A stretch of 31,614 nucleotides of DNA from Limosilactobacillus antri DSM 16041 (GTDB taxonomy: Bacteria; Bacillota; Bacilli; Lactobacillales; Lactobacillaceae), in assembly GCF_000160835.1 (NCBI RefSeq), contig NZ_GG700733.1, forward strand, positions 420,250 through 451,863, read 5' to 3'. Positions 1-8,766 of this stretch are shown here, piece after piece; within the stretch, counting starts at the first letter, position 1; each line of letters starts with the position of its first letter. Under the pieces are notes generated by a model that was not told the origin of the DNA, ran no database searches, and saw only the letters and a program-made list of their open reading frames with translations. A program made the position numbers and the translations under genes.

Positions 1-24
1 GAGAGGAGGTTATTTTCCACTTCC
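1..24 (-). repeat. Left-edge fragment of the dispersed structured element (copy A)
   Basis: Read on the minus strand, the first 24 bases carry GTGGAAAATAACCTCC, which matches the 5' arm of helix P1 and its flank in the copies at 17568-17583 (plus) and 5410-5425 (minus). The element starts about ten bases after the hflX stop codon and runs out of the window, so only its 5' end is visible. Orientation and position, directly downstream of a same-strand gene, agree with the three complete copies. The rest of the element is inferred to lie beyond the edge. Confidence 0.7.
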
Positions 25-34
25 TTCCTGCAGT

Positions 35-1309
35 TTAAACCTGGTACTCAGCAAAGCGCTGGGCGTCCTGGGGTGACATTTCCACCGTCAGGAGGGTCCC
101 GTCATTGCGGTATTCGGTATCAAGAATGTTGGTGTGTTCGTTGAGGTAGGAAACCTGCTGGCCCGCCGAAAATGGCAGGAGTAGTTTGGCCTCAACGTAG
201 TCCTTGAAGAGGTGTTTGCGGATGACGTCCACCAAGAGGTCTAGCGATTCGTCCTGCTTAGCGGAAATCACGACCTGGTCATCACCCTCCAGGACGGGGA
301 ACTCAATTTCGGTTTTGTCAGCCTTGTTAAAGACGTTGACCATCGGGATGTTGTCAATGCCAATCTGCTTGAGCGTTTCCTTGGTGGTCTGCATCATTTC
401 TTCGTAGTTGGGGTCCGAGTAGTCGATTACCTGGATCAAGAGGTCGGCATTCGCGGCTTCGGCCAGGGTGGACTTAAACGATTCCACCAAGTTAGTCGGT
501 AGTTTGCTGACGAACCCGACCGTATCGCTAAGCAGAAAGTCCTTCCTGCCAGGCAGGGTCAAACGGCGAACGCTGGTGTCCAGGGTCGCAAAGAGCATAT
601 CCTTTTCAAAGACGGTCTTGTCCTCTACCGCCCCGTAGCGCCGCACCAACCCGTTCATGATGGTCGACTTGCCGGCGTTGGTGTAGCCGACGAGGGCGGC
701 CGTTGGAATATTGCTCTTGGCGCGCTGCTTGCGCTTAGTTTCCTCGGATTTATCGATTGCCGCCAGCTCATGCCGCAGGTGGGTGATGTGGTGCTGGATC
801 GTCCGCCGGTCCATTTCAAGCTTGGTTTCCCCAGCTCCCCGGTTGGTAAAGCCGCTTCCGCCGCCAGTTTGCTGGTCGAGGCGTTGGCTAGCACTTGTTT
901 GCAGGCGGGGCAGCCGGTACTGCAGTTCGGCAATCTGGACTTGGAGCTTGGCTTCCTTAGTCTGGGCCCGGGTCGCGAAGATTTCCAAAATCAGTGCTGT
1001 CCGGTCCAGGATTCGCTTGCCGGTTTCGTCTTCCAGGTTCCGCAGCTGGCTCGGCGAAAGCTCGTCATTGGTAATAATCGTCGTCACGTCATTGGCGGCC
1101 GCCAGTTCGGCGATTTCAGCGACCTTCCCCTTGCCAAAGTAGGTTGCCGGGTTGGGCCGGTCAATTACCTGGTCGACCCGCTGGACGACTTCCATGTGGT
1201 TGGCCTGGGCCAATTCGGCCAGTTCGGTCATTGAATAATTATAATCATCCTGGCCGGTGTCCAGTCCGGTGATGATTACGCGTTCATCGTTTTGTATCGT
1301 AGTATCCAT
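35..1309 (-). CDS. hflX: GTPase HflX
   Basis: Ribosome-associated GTPase of the HflX family, which in other bacteria binds the 50S subunit and splits or rescues stalled ribosomes, especially after heat stress. The 424-residue length is normal. The N-terminal HflX domain contains the glycine-rich TYFGKGKVAEI segment, followed by a basic coiled region and a GGGSGFTNRGAGETKLE linker. The G domain has the P-loop GYTNAGKS (residues 208-215), DTVGF as G3 and NKAD as G4. It starts 34 bases downstream of the histidine phosphatase gene on the same strand, so the two are probably cotranscribed. Its stop is followed by the start of a dispersed structured repeat (copy A) that leaves the window. Family assignment is secure; the role is taken from the family. 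Confidence 0.95.
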   Translation of the reverse strand: MDTTIQNDERVIITGLDTGQDDYNYSMTELAELAQANHMEVVQRVDQVIDRPNPATYFGKGKVAEIAELAAANDVTTIITNDELSPSQLRNLEDETGKRILDRTALILEIFATRAQTKEAKLQVQIAELQYRLPRLQTSASQRLDQQTGGGSGFTNRGAGETKLEMDRRTIQHHITHLRHELAAIDKSEETKRKQRAKSNIPTAALVGYTNAGKSTIMNGLVRRYGAVEDKTVFEKDMLFATLDTSVRRLTLPGRKDFLLSDTVGFVSKLPTNLVESFKSTLAEAANADLLIQVIDYSDPNYEEMMQTTKETLKQIGIDNIPMVNVFNKADKTEIEFPVLEGDDQVVISAKQDESLDLLVDVIRKHLFKDYVEAKLLLPFSAGQQVSYLNEHTNILDTEYRNDGTLLTVEMSPQDAQRFAEYQV

Positions 1310-1343
1310 TTAAGAGTATTGTTCCCCCTTTGCGGATAAAATT

Positions 1344-1994
1344 TTATTCTGGTAATTCAAGCTGGTTGTAAAAGTCAACGTGGGTGTCAGTCGGGGTCAA
1401 GGTCAGCCGGGTCATGCTGCCATTCTTGACCGATTCAGTGGTGTGGTAGCCGTAGTGTTCAGCCAGTGACCGGATCGTTACCCCGTGGGAAACCACGACT
1501 GCGGTTGAACCGTCCGGCAGGGCCCGCAAGTGGTCAAGGCCCTTGCTGACCCGGTTCCAAAACTGAACGTGGTTTTCCGCGTCCTTATACGGGTCCGCCG
1601 CGGCAACCCGGTCCTTGAGGGTGTCGGGACCGAGCTTGCTGAACATATCGGCAAAGTTATCAAAGCCGGTTTCTGCCCCCAAGAAGTTGGTCAGCATCGC
1701 GGAATCTAATCCCTCGAAGAAGCCGAAAAATTCTTCCCGGAACGCGGGAGCCGGGGTTGGGGCCTTGACCTTGGCATTGTTGCTGGCCGCCAGCAGCAGG
1801 CGGGCAGTTTCCATTGTCCGGGCAAGGTCGCTGCTAAACAGGTAGTCGAAGTCTACCGCGCTCAGGATCTTACCGGTTCGTTTGGCGTCTGCTTGGCCCT
1901 GCGCGGTTAGCGGAGCGTCTGACCACCCTTGAACACGGTGATAGCGGTTGAGGTAGGTTTGACCATGACGAACGAAATAAACGGTAATTGCCAT
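1344..1994 (-). CDS. Histidine phosphatase family protein (phosphoglycerate mutase-like)
   Basis: A 216-residue member of the histidine phosphatase superfamily. The phosphohistidine motif RHGQT is at residues 9-13 (His10 is the nucleophile), and the second catalytic histidine lies in VVVSHGVTIRSL near residue 168. Many lactobacilli carry several such paralogues annotated as phosphoglycerate mutase, but most are general phosphatases and the substrate cannot be told from sequence. A strong ribosome site (AAAGGAG) precedes the ATG. A TTTACC-17-TATGAA pair upstream could be a weak promoter of its own. It lies between the DedA gene (79 bases upstream) and hflX (34 bases downstream), all on the same strand. 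Confidence 0.88.
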   Translation of the reverse strand: MAITVYFVRHGQTYLNRYHRVQGWSDAPLTAQGQADAKRTGKILSAVDFDYLFSSDLARTMETARLLLAASNNAKVKAPTPAPAFREEFFGFFEGLDSAMLTNFLGAETGFDNFADMFSKLGPDTLKDRVAAADPYKDAENHVQFWNRVSKGLDHLRALPDGSTAVVVSHGVTIRSLAEHYGYHTTESVKNGSMTRLTLTPTDTHVDFYNQLELPE

Positions 1995-2073
1995 TTTGGG
2001 GTAAACTCCTTTAACTCAATAAAATACTATTCATATTTTACCATGAATGGCTGGTAAACCGCACTAAAGAACC

Positions 2074-2724
2074 TTAGAGCATTCGATTCCGCTTGATAAT
2101 TTTTTGGCGGAGGACTTTAATGCCCCACATTCCAGTCCCGGCCAAAATCGCGCAGGACGCCATTGCCAGGATGACGAGGGAAAAGTGCTCCTTAACCAGG
2201 GGAATCGAGCCGAAGAAGTAGCCGACGCCGCAGCCGAGGGCGACCCATAAGGCGACCCCGACAAAGTTGCCGACGATGAAGTGCCGGAAGGGGTAGTGCA
2301 TCATTCCCGAAATTGTCGGGATAAAAGAACGGATCAGTGGAACGAAGCGGCCAAACGCCACTGTCCAGAAACCGTAGCGGTTGAGGTATTTTTTAGCGGT
2401 CAGCATCCGGGGGCCCGCCAGCCGCTTTTCAATCCAGTGCCAGCGGGACAGGCTGTGGCCAATCCAGTAGTTGACCGAGTCGCCAATAAACGCCGCCAGG
2501 AAAAAGACGATGATGACGATGTGCATTTTTAAAATCGGGTGGACGGCGATAAAGGAGCTGGTCAAAAAGACCAGTGATCCGCCCGGGAGCCAGGGAAAGA
2601 CAACTAGGCCGGTTTCCATGAACACAATTACGAAGAGGATGAGGTAGCTCCACGGCCCCAACCATTCGAACATCGGGATGAGCACTTCGGCAATGTGAGT
2701 GAGCACGTAAAAAAGATGGGCCAT
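2074..2724 (-). CDS. DedA family membrane protein
   Basis: A 216-residue polytopic membrane protein of the DedA/VTT (SNARE-associated) family. The hallmark stretches are ETGLVVFPWLPGGSLVF (about residues 37-53) in the first re-entrant region and GRFVPLIRSFIPTISGMM in the second, with the conserved arginines of the family. There are about five hydrophobic segments and a basic C-terminus (KVLRQKIIKRNR). DedA proteins are linked to membrane phospholipid or undecaprenyl-phosphate flipping and proton-driven membrane homeostasis; which lipid this one handles is unknown. The ATG has an AAAGGAG ribosome site eight bases upstream. It is divergent from helD and is first in the block running to the phosphatase and hflX. 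Confidence 0.92.
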   Translation of the reverse strand: MAHLFYVLTHIAEVLIPMFEWLGPWSYLILFVIVFMETGLVVFPWLPGGSLVFLTSSFIAVHPILKMHIVIIVFFLAAFIGDSVNYWIGHSLSRWHWIEKRLAGPRMLTAKKYLNRYGFWTVAFGRFVPLIRSFIPTISGMMHYPFRHFIVGNFVGVALWVALGCGVGYFFGSIPLVKEHFSLVILAMASCAILAGTGMWGIKVLRQKIIKRNRML

Positions 2725-2865
2725 GTGGCAACTCCTTTCTGTTTAATGGTCTAGTAAATCAATTGTAGGGGGCCGGCGGACTTTTGACTAGCAGTTTGCG
2801 CAAAAATTAACGCAGCCTTAAATAATTGGCGGCTGGCTAATTACTACCGGGAAAATGGCAAGGAA

Positions 2866-2874
2866 TGCTATAAT
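2866..2874 (+). promoter_or_regulatory. Extended -10 promoter of helD
   Basis: TGC followed by TATAAT forms a perfect extended -10 element about 40 bases before the helD start. No convincing -35 hexamer sits at the right distance, which is common for extended -10 promoters. Confidence 0.6.
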
Positions 2875-2914
2875 AATATAACGATTTTAAAAACCGGAAA
2901 GGTAGGGATAGTCA

Positions 2915-5215
2915 GTGGCTGAAAATTCAGTAAAGGAACAGGAACAGCGGCACCTTGACCACGTGCTGGCTGAGGTTAAAAAGGCGCAGACCCGGGCGGA
3001 AGAACGAATCAAGACCGCCAAAAATGATATTGAGGATATTAACCAGCAGACGAATGACATTCACCTGAACACTACCACCTACTCGGGGATGATGGATACC
3101 GCGATGTCCTTTCGGGCCCAGCAGCAGATGCTGGACGAACGGCACAATAGCTGGCAGCACGCCGCTGACCACTTAGCAACGTTAAAGCGGCTGGAGCAGA
3201 AATCATACTTCGCGCGGATCGACTTTCAGGAAAAGGGGGCGGACAAGCCGGAGTCAGTCTATATCGGTCTGGCTTCGTTTAGCGACCGGCCTGACCACTT
3301 CCTGGTGTACGACTGGCGGGCCCCAATCTCGTCCGTTTACTATGAGGGCAAGCTCGGCCAGGTCAGCTATGAAACGCCGGTGGGACCCCAGGAGGTTGAC
3401 CTGACCCTTAAGCGGCAGTTCCAAATCAAGGACGGCACGATTGTCACCATCTTCGATACCGACGAGCAGGTCGGCGACCAGATGCTGCTGGAAGCCCTGG
3501 GCAACCACTCCAGTACCAAGATGAAGAGCATTGTCACGACCATCCAGCGGACCCAGAACGAAATTATCCGGGATGCCAAAGACGACCTCCTCTTCGTTCA
3601 GGGGGCGGCGGGTTCCGGAAAGACGGCCGCGGTTCTTCAGCGGGTTGCCTGGCTGCTTTACCGCTACCGGGGGCACTTGACCTCCTCACAGGTGGTCCTC
3701 TTTTCGCCCAACCAGCTCTTCAACGACTACATCGACCAGGTTTTGCCTGAGCTGGGCGAGCACAACATGGTCCAGATGACCTACTTCCAGTTTGCCAACC
3801 GGCGGGTCCCCGGCCTCCACGTCCAGACCCTGGCCCAACGCTTTGCGGCAAGTCAGGATTCCACCAGTCAAAATGTCCAGCGGCTCCTGACCAGCTTGCG
3901 GTACTTCAAGGCGACGGGGCGTTACGCCAAGCACCTCGGCCACGCCAACCTGCGCTTCCGCAACATTATGTTCAACGGCCAGGTCTTTATCAGCAAGGAT
4001 AAAATTCGGGAGATTTACTATTCCTTTAATAATAACTACAACCTGGGCAACCGGCTGGACGGTACCAAGGAAGAGTTGATTAAGTACCTCAACCACCGGG
4101 TCAGCACGGAAATGCGGAGCAAGTGGGTTGAAGAACGGGTTCAGAGCCTGAGCAAGGAAGAGCTAGACACCCTCTTTGCCAACGAGCCGCGGGAATTTGC
4201 GAGTGACGACCAGGAATTTAAGTTTCTGGCCCGCAAAATTGTCATGCAGGCCTTTGAACCGATCAAGCGGGCCATCAACCATAACCAGTGGCTCAACATT
4301 AACGGCCAGTACCTCCACCTGCTCCGGGTCACGCCGAAACTGGTTGAGCTGGCGGATTACGGTTTGACCGCTGACCAGTGGCAGACCTTTGTGGACCAAA
4401 CCAAGGAGGGGCTGAAAAAGCGGCAGATCAGTGCGACCGGCATCTCTATCTACCTCTACCTGTACGACTTGATTACCGGGAAGCACGGCCAGCAAGACAT
4501 CCGCTACGTCTTCGTTGATGAGGTTCAGGACTACGATCCGTACCAGCTCGCCTACCTCAAGTTCCGCTTCCCCCGGGCTAAGTTTACCCTGCTGGGGGAC
4601 CTCAATCAGGCGATCTTTACCCACGAAAACAGCAGGAGCCTGCTACGCCAGTTGAGTACGATGTTTGACCCGGCGAAGACCAAGGTCGTCCAGCTGACCA
4701 AATCCTACCGGTCAACTAAGCAGATTACCGACTTTACCAAGCACATCCTGCTGGATGGGGAAGCCATTGAGGCCTTTGCCCGGAATGGGGCCCTGCCACG
4801 GGTAATCGAAAGCGGGGACGTGGCCGCAAGTGTGGACGCTGTGGCAGCAACCTTGCAGCAGTACCAGCAGGAGCACGACCAGGTTGCCATCATTGGCAAG
4901 ACCCTGGCGGATTGCGAGCAGCTCTTCCAAGCCCTTGAAGAGCGGGGCGTGAAGACAACCCTGATCCGGACGGAAAACCAGCGGTTGGTTAAGGGACCGA
5001 TTATCGTACCGTCGTTTCTAGCGAAGGGGCTGGAGTTCGACGCCGTGGTTGTGTGGAACGCCAACAATCAACAGTACCATGGGGATGACGAGCGGCAACT
5101 GCTCTACACGATTTGTTCCCGGGCGATGCACGAGCTGACCCTGACGGCGGTTGGCAAGCTGACGCCACTACTGGACCGGGTGCCGGCTGATGAATATGAG
5201 CTGATTAAGAAATAA
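2915..5215 (+). CDS. helD: RNA polymerase recycling motor HelD
   Basis: Superfamily 1 helicase-like ATPase that in Firmicutes enters the RNA polymerase channels and removes stalled polymerase from nucleic acid. The 766-residue length is typical. The N-terminal 70 residues are a charged coiled coil (the arm that enters the secondary channel), followed by the family motif YDWRAPISSVYYEG. The Walker A motif is GAAGSGKT (residues 230-237), the Walker B/motif II is DEVQD (535-539), and LTKSYRST and GLEFDAVVV are later helicase motifs. The start codon is GTG with GGAAAGGTAGG just upstream. The gene is monocistronic and converges on the EamA gene, with a structured repeat (copy B) in the gap. Confidence 0.93.
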   Translation: MAENSVKEQEQRHLDHVLAEVKKAQTRAEERIKTAKNDIEDINQQTNDIHLNTTTYSGMMDTAMSFRAQQQMLDERHNSWQHAADHLATLKRLEQKSYFARIDFQEKGADKPESVYIGLASFSDRPDHFLVYDWRAPISSVYYEGKLGQVSYETPVGPQEVDLTLKRQFQIKDGTIVTIFDTDEQVGDQMLLEALGNHSSTKMKSIVTTIQRTQNEIIRDAKDDLLFVQGAAGSGKTAAVLQRVAWLLYRYRGHLTSSQVVLFSPNQLFNDYIDQVLPELGEHNMVQMTYFQFANRRVPGLHVQTLAQRFAASQDSTSQNVQRLLTSLRYFKATGRYAKHLGHANLRFRNIMFNGQVFISKDKIREIYYSFNNNYNLGNRLDGTKEELIKYLNHRVSTEMRSKWVEERVQSLSKEELDTLFANEPREFASDDQEFKFLARKIVMQAFEPIKRAINHNQWLNINGQYLHLLRVTPKLVELADYGLTADQWQTFVDQTKEGLKKRQISATGISIYLYLYDLITGKHGQQDIRYVFVDEVQDYDPYQLAYLKFRFPRAKFTLLGDLNQAIFTHENSRSLLRQLSTMFDPAKTKVVQLTKSYRSTKQITDFTKHILLDGEAIEAFARNGALPRVIESGDVAASVDAVAATLQQYQQEHDQVAIIGKTLADCEQLFQALEERGVKTTLIRTENQRLVKGPIIVPSFLAKGLEFDAVVVWNANNQQYHGDDERQLLYTICSRAMHELTLTAVGKLTPLLDRVPADEYELIKK

Positions 5216-5220
5216 ATTGC

Positions 5221-5427
5221 AAAACGAGGCTGGGAGAAAACTATGTTTTCTCACCAGCCTCTTGCTAGTTCTTAACTATTACAAAGATAACGTGGAAAAT
5301 AACCACAAGGCTAGTGTCTAACGCCGCGCAGCAAGGCTATTTGCCTACGAACGCTAGCTGGCCCGTTCCGTGCCAACTATCGTCCTAGGTTAGCCATACG
5401 CCTTGTCGAGGAGGTTATTTCCCACTC
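5221..5427 (-). repeat. Dispersed structured element, copy B (putative RNA, pseudoknot arm deleted)
   Basis: Read on the minus strand this is nearly identical to copy D (17564-17800). Plus-strand positions of its helices are: P1 5415-5425 with 5292-5302, extended by CC/GG to 13 pairs including one G-U pair; P2 5400-5406 with 5305-5311; P3 5372-5383 with 5351-5362, closing a nine-base loop; and the 3' terminator hairpin 5226-5261, whose minus-strand T-run is at 5221-5224. The 5' arm of helix P4 (5389-5395) is present, but its partner is missing because about 24 bases are absent between the P2 and P1 3' arms. The G-U pair in P1 would be an A-C mismatch in the other orientation, which supports transcription on the minus strand, out of the EamA gene. 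The hairpin may also terminate helD transcripts. Confidence 0.75.
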
Positions 5428-5440
5428 CCGTTTTTATCAA

Positions 5441-6343
5441 TTAAAATATCTTTCTTTTCAAGACCACCAAGCTCCGCAGGTCAACCTCCATGATGGCGTT
5501 GGCGATCAGGAGGATTATTCCGCCGATGACCAGTTGCGGCGTTAAGGGATCATAGCCCATCAGGACCGACATCACGCTGCCGAAAAACGATTCCAGCATC
5601 AGGATCAGCCCCGCAGTGGTCGCGTCGGTGTGCGCCTGGCCGGTGATTTGCAACCCCTGGGCCAGGAAGGTAATCCCGATGGCGAGAATTGCCAGGGGAA
5701 CCAGCGCCTGGAGCCAGTGGACGTTGCCCAAGGTCGGGCGCTCAAAGAGGAAGGTGGTAATCCAGCCGAAGGTGCCCTGACACAGCCCGATCATAAAGAT
5801 AATGACCCAGGGACTGGACGCGTGCGGAGCGTACTTGGCGAAGAAAATGATTTGTCCCGCCCAAAAGAGGGTCGAAACCAGGGTAAGAAAGTCACCGTAC
5901 TGGAGCTGGAAGCGTCCTCCGAAGACATTGGTTAGGATTGCCATCCCCACGATTGAAAGGGCGATTGACAGGTAGGCCTTCCGCTGCGGCCGTTCCCGCC
6001 AGAAGAGCCAGAGGAGGAAGGGGGCGACGACGATGTACATGGTCGTCAAGAAGGCGTTTTTTGCGGGGGTCGTGTAACGCAGGGCGTCAGTTTGGAGGTA
6101 GTAACCGAGAAAGTTGATGGTACCGACAACTAGACCGAGCCGGAAGTCGACCCAGGTCATGTGGCGGATTTTCTTGAAGAAGATCAAGCCGCCAGCTAGG
6201 ACGCACATGGTGCCCCGGCAGGCGTTAATTAGGCCGGAGTGCATTCCGGCTTCCACGGTGAGCTTGGCAAACACGTAGCTGCTCCCCCAGAGGATGGCCA
6301 CGATAAACAACATAAAATCTGCTTGGCGCTTGTTAATTGACAT
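5441..6343 (-). CDS. EamA/DMT family transporter
   Basis: A 300-residue integral membrane protein with about ten predicted helices arranged as two EamA repeats. The first begins near residue 10 (FMLFIVAILWGSSYVFAK) and the second near residue 152 (GDFLTLVSTLFWAGQIIFF), each with the small-residue and tryptophan pattern typical of drug/metabolite transporters. Substrates of such proteins range from amino acids to nucleotide precursors and cannot be read from the sequence. A purine-rich ribosome site (AAGGAAAAG) precedes the ATG. The gene stands alone and is divergent from ltaS. Its stop codon directly abuts structured repeat copy B. Confidence 0.88.
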   Translation of the reverse strand: MSINKRQADFMLFIVAILWGSSYVFAKLTVEAGMHSGLINACRGTMCVLAGGLIFFKKIRHMTWVDFRLGLVVGTINFLGYYLQTDALRYTTPAKNAFLTTMYIVVAPFLLWLFWRERPQRKAYLSIALSIVGMAILTNVFGGRFQLQYGDFLTLVSTLFWAGQIIFFAKYAPHASSPWVIIFMIGLCQGTFGWITTFLFERPTLGNVHWLQALVPLAILAIGITFLAQGLQITGQAHTDATTAGLILMLESFFGSVMSVLMGYDPLTPQLVIGGIILLIANAIMEVDLRSLVVLKRKIF

Positions 6344-6487
6344 AGTAAACTACTTTTCCTTCCACAAATTACAACCACCAATCTTACCATCTTCGCCCGG
6401 CGAGCGTAAGGGCCTGGAAGCGGTGCCGGCTGAAAAAACGCTGCTAATTTTAAAATTTTTGAAAAAATAGCCGTTTGTCGATTGCCT

Positions 6488-6517
6488 TTGACACTTAGAA
6501 TGTATTATTGTTAATGC
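6488..6517 (+). promoter_or_regulatory. Candidate promoter of ltaS
   Basis: A consensus TTGACA (6488-6493) is followed after 18 bases by TAATGC (6512-6517), a poor -10. The ltaS ribosome site GGAGGA begins near 6531. The -35 is convincing; the exact -10 is uncertain. Confidence 0.4.
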
Positions 6518-6544
6518 TGATACTTTTTATGGAGGAACTAATCA

Positions 6545-8641
6545 ATGAAAACAGCGTTGCAGAAGTTGCGCCACGGCTTAAACACTAAGCTCGGCTTCTT
6601 TCTGCTCGTCGTACTCTTATTCTGCATTAAGAGCTACTGGGCATATCAGAATGAATTTAACCTTGGCGTAAAGGGGAGTATGCAACACTTCCTACTAGCC
6701 TTTAATACGATTCCGGGGGCCTTGATTTTCCTGGGAATCGCGCTGTACTTTAGGGGACGGCTATCCTACTGGCTGATGTTGATTATCAATGCGTTGCTGT
6801 CAACATGGCTGTTCTCCAATATTTTATACTACCGGGAGTTCTCCGACTTCATTACCTTTAACGTGATCAAGGGTTCGGGGGCGGCCTCTAATAACCTGGG
6901 GAAGAGTTTGATGGGCATTATCCGCCCGGAGGACTTCCTGGTTTATGCGGACGTCATCATCCTTGCCCTGGTCCTGCTCTTCCACCTGATTCGGGTGGAT
7001 ATGCGGCGTTTTAAGATTCGCTATGCACTGACGGTGACGGCCCTTGGCTTTGTCCTCTTTGGTGCAAACCTGGGAATGGCGGAATCAGACCGTTCCCAGC
7101 TGCTGACGCGGACCTTTGACAATAACTACATTGTAAAGTACCTCGGCCTGCAGGCCTACACGATCTACGATGGGGTTAAAACTACTCATAACAGCGTCGT
7201 GAAGGCCCGGGCTGACCAGGACCAGTTAAAGCCGGTGCTGAACTTTATCCACCACAACTACGCGGGACCAAACGTCCAGTACGAAGGGGTGGCCAAGGGC
7301 AAGAACATCTTTGTTATCCACTTGGAAAGTCTGCAGCAGTTTATGATTGACTACAAGCAGGATGGTCAAGAGGTCATGCCAAACTTGAATAAGCTGTACC
7401 ACGCCAATGACACGCTGGCCTTTGATAACTTCTTCCACCAGGTCGGACAGGGAAAGACGGCCGACGCGGAAATGATGCTGGAAAACTCCTTATACGGGCT
7501 GCCGGAAGGGTCGGCGATGGTTACCGATGGAACGACCAACACCTTCCAGTCTGCGCCCGCCCTGCTTCACCAAAAGCTGGGCTACACGACGGCCTCCTTC
7601 CACGGGGACGTCCCGAGCTTCTGGAACCGTGATAATGCCTACAAGTCATTTGGCTACCAGTATTTCTTCAGCAAGGAATACTACCCGAAGACCAAGGATT
7701 ACGATGCCGGCTACGGGATGAAGGATAAGATTTTCATGAAGGAGAGTGCCCACTACATTGAGCAGCTCCCGCAGCCATTCTACGCCAAGCTGATTACGGT
7801 GACGAACCACTACCCATACATCCTGGATAAGCAGAATAAGGATATTGAGCCGTGGAATACCGGTGATGACACCGTGGATCCGTACGTTCAAACTGCCCGC
7901 TACCTGGACGAGTCCCTGGGTGAATTCTTGGATTACTTAGACAAGTCGGGCCTGCGGCAAAACAGTGTCCTGATTTTGTACGGGGACCACTACGGGATTT
8001 CCAATAACCACCAGCCAGCGATTGCCCAGATCCTGCACAAGAAGAAGGTCACCAACTACGACCTAGCAATGTTCCAGAAAGTACCATTCATGATTAATAT
8101 GCCGGGGCTCAAGGGCGGAATTGACCACACCTATGGTGGTGAAATTGACGTGCTGCCGACCATCGAGGACCTCTTGGGGATTAGTTCTAAGAACTACATT
8201 CAGTTTGGCCAGGACCTGCTGTCACCAGAGCGGAACCAGATTGTGCCCTTCCGCAATGGCGACTGGGTAACGCCAAAGTACACCAAGTACAATGGAGACT
8301 ACTACTACACCAAGAACGGCAAGCAGATTACCAAGGCAACGGCCAAGCAGAAGAAGGAATTTAGCAAGATTCAGAAGTACGTTACCACGGACCTCGGCCT
8401 TTCCGACCGGGTGGTTAACGGCGACCTGCTCCGCTTCTACAAGCTGCCGGGCTTTAAGAAGGTCAATAAGAAGGACTACACTTACAACCTGAAGAAGAGC
8501 TTACGCAACCTGCAGAAAGCGCAGAAGAAGCAGAAGACCAGTGTCAAGACGAAGAATAATAACCAGACGACGATTGATGATTATTCGACGGACGCACCCG
8601 AATTAAAGAATTATTCGACATTGAATTTCCCTAAGCCTTAG
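6545..8641 (+). CDS. ltaS: Lipoteichoic acid synthase family protein (sulfatase fold)
   Basis: Membrane glycerolphosphate transferase that polymerises the lipoteichoic acid backbone from phosphatidylglycerol outside the cell. Five N-terminal membrane helices (about residues 17-35, 48-66, 73-95, 133-152 and 160-178) precede the extracellular sulfatase domain. Metal and catalytic residues are recognisable: Glu261 in HLESLQQF, nucleophile Thr305 in GQGKTADAEM, and Asp481-His482 in GDHYG. The last 70 residues form a lysine- and glutamine-rich hydrophilic tail. At 698 residues it is slightly longer than the usual 640-690. It is a single gene with its own TTGACA region and a terminator. Lactobacilli often carry paralogues, so which LtaS type this is remains open. 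Confidence 0.9.
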   Translation: MKTALQKLRHGLNTKLGFFLLVVLLFCIKSYWAYQNEFNLGVKGSMQHFLLAFNTIPGALIFLGIALYFRGRLSYWLMLIINALLSTWLFSNILYYREFSDFITFNVIKGSGAASNNLGKSLMGIIRPEDFLVYADVIILALVLLFHLIRVDMRRFKIRYALTVTALGFVLFGANLGMAESDRSQLLTRTFDNNYIVKYLGLQAYTIYDGVKTTHNSVVKARADQDQLKPVLNFIHHNYAGPNVQYEGVAKGKNIFVIHLESLQQFMIDYKQDGQEVMPNLNKLYHANDTLAFDNFFHQVGQGKTADAEMMLENSLYGLPEGSAMVTDGTTNTFQSAPALLHQKLGYTTASFHGDVPSFWNRDNAYKSFGYQYFFSKEYYPKTKDYDAGYGMKDKIFMKESAHYIEQLPQPFYAKLITVTNHYPYILDKQNKDIEPWNTGDDTVDPYVQTARYLDESLGEFLDYLDKSGLRQNSVLILYGDHYGISNNHQPAIAQILHKKKVTNYDLAMFQKVPFMINMPGLKGGIDHTYGGEIDVLPTIEDLLGISSKNYIQFGQDLLSPERNQIVPFRNGDWVTPKYTKYNGDYYYTKNGKQITKATAKQKKEFSKIQKYVTTDLGLSDRVVNGDLLRFYKLPGFKKVNKKDYTYNLKKSLRNLQKAQKKQKTSVKTKNNNQTTIDDYSTDAPELKNYSTLNFPKP

Positions 8642-8654
8642 GCGGCGGGGACTA

Positions 8655-8689
8655 AGCAGGAGCAGCGGTGAACTGTTTCTGCTTTTTTT
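8655..8689 (+). terminator. Intrinsic terminator after ltaS
   Basis: AGCAGGAGCAG (8655-8665) pairs with CTGTTTCTGCT (8673-8683), with two G-U pairs and a seven-base loop, followed by a run of T to 8689. Confidence 0.75.
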
Positions 8690-8701
8690 GTTATCTTAGT
8701 G

Positions 8702-8740
8702 TTGACAAATGTAAACGTTAAGTTTATAGTTACAATTGTA
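8702..8740 (+). promoter_or_regulatory. Copper-regulated promoter with two cop boxes
   Basis: TTGACA (8702-8707) and TATAGT (8725-8730) are 17 bases apart. A cop-box-like GACAAATGTA (8704-8713, one mismatch to TACANNTGTA) overlaps the -35, and a perfect palindromic TACAATTGTA (8731-8740) abuts the -10. CopY repressors of Firmicutes bind such pairs and release on copper. The arrangement predicts copper-inducible, autoregulated transcription of the four genes downstream. Confidence 0.9.
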
Positions 8741-8766
8741 AACGGAAATGAAATGGAGGCGAGGAG

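Noticed and set aside
711..1234. Long open frames opposite hflX, and similar ones opposite helD, transketolase, guaA and the adhesin
   Set aside because: They mirror the codon pattern of strongly supported genes, lack ribosome sites and encode no recognisable domains.
5221..5427. The structured repeat as an insertion sequence, MITE, T-box or tRNA-like element
   Set aside because: No transposase frame, terminal inverted repeats or target duplications are visible, and there is no T-box or tRNA consensus. Mobility remains possible but is not shown.
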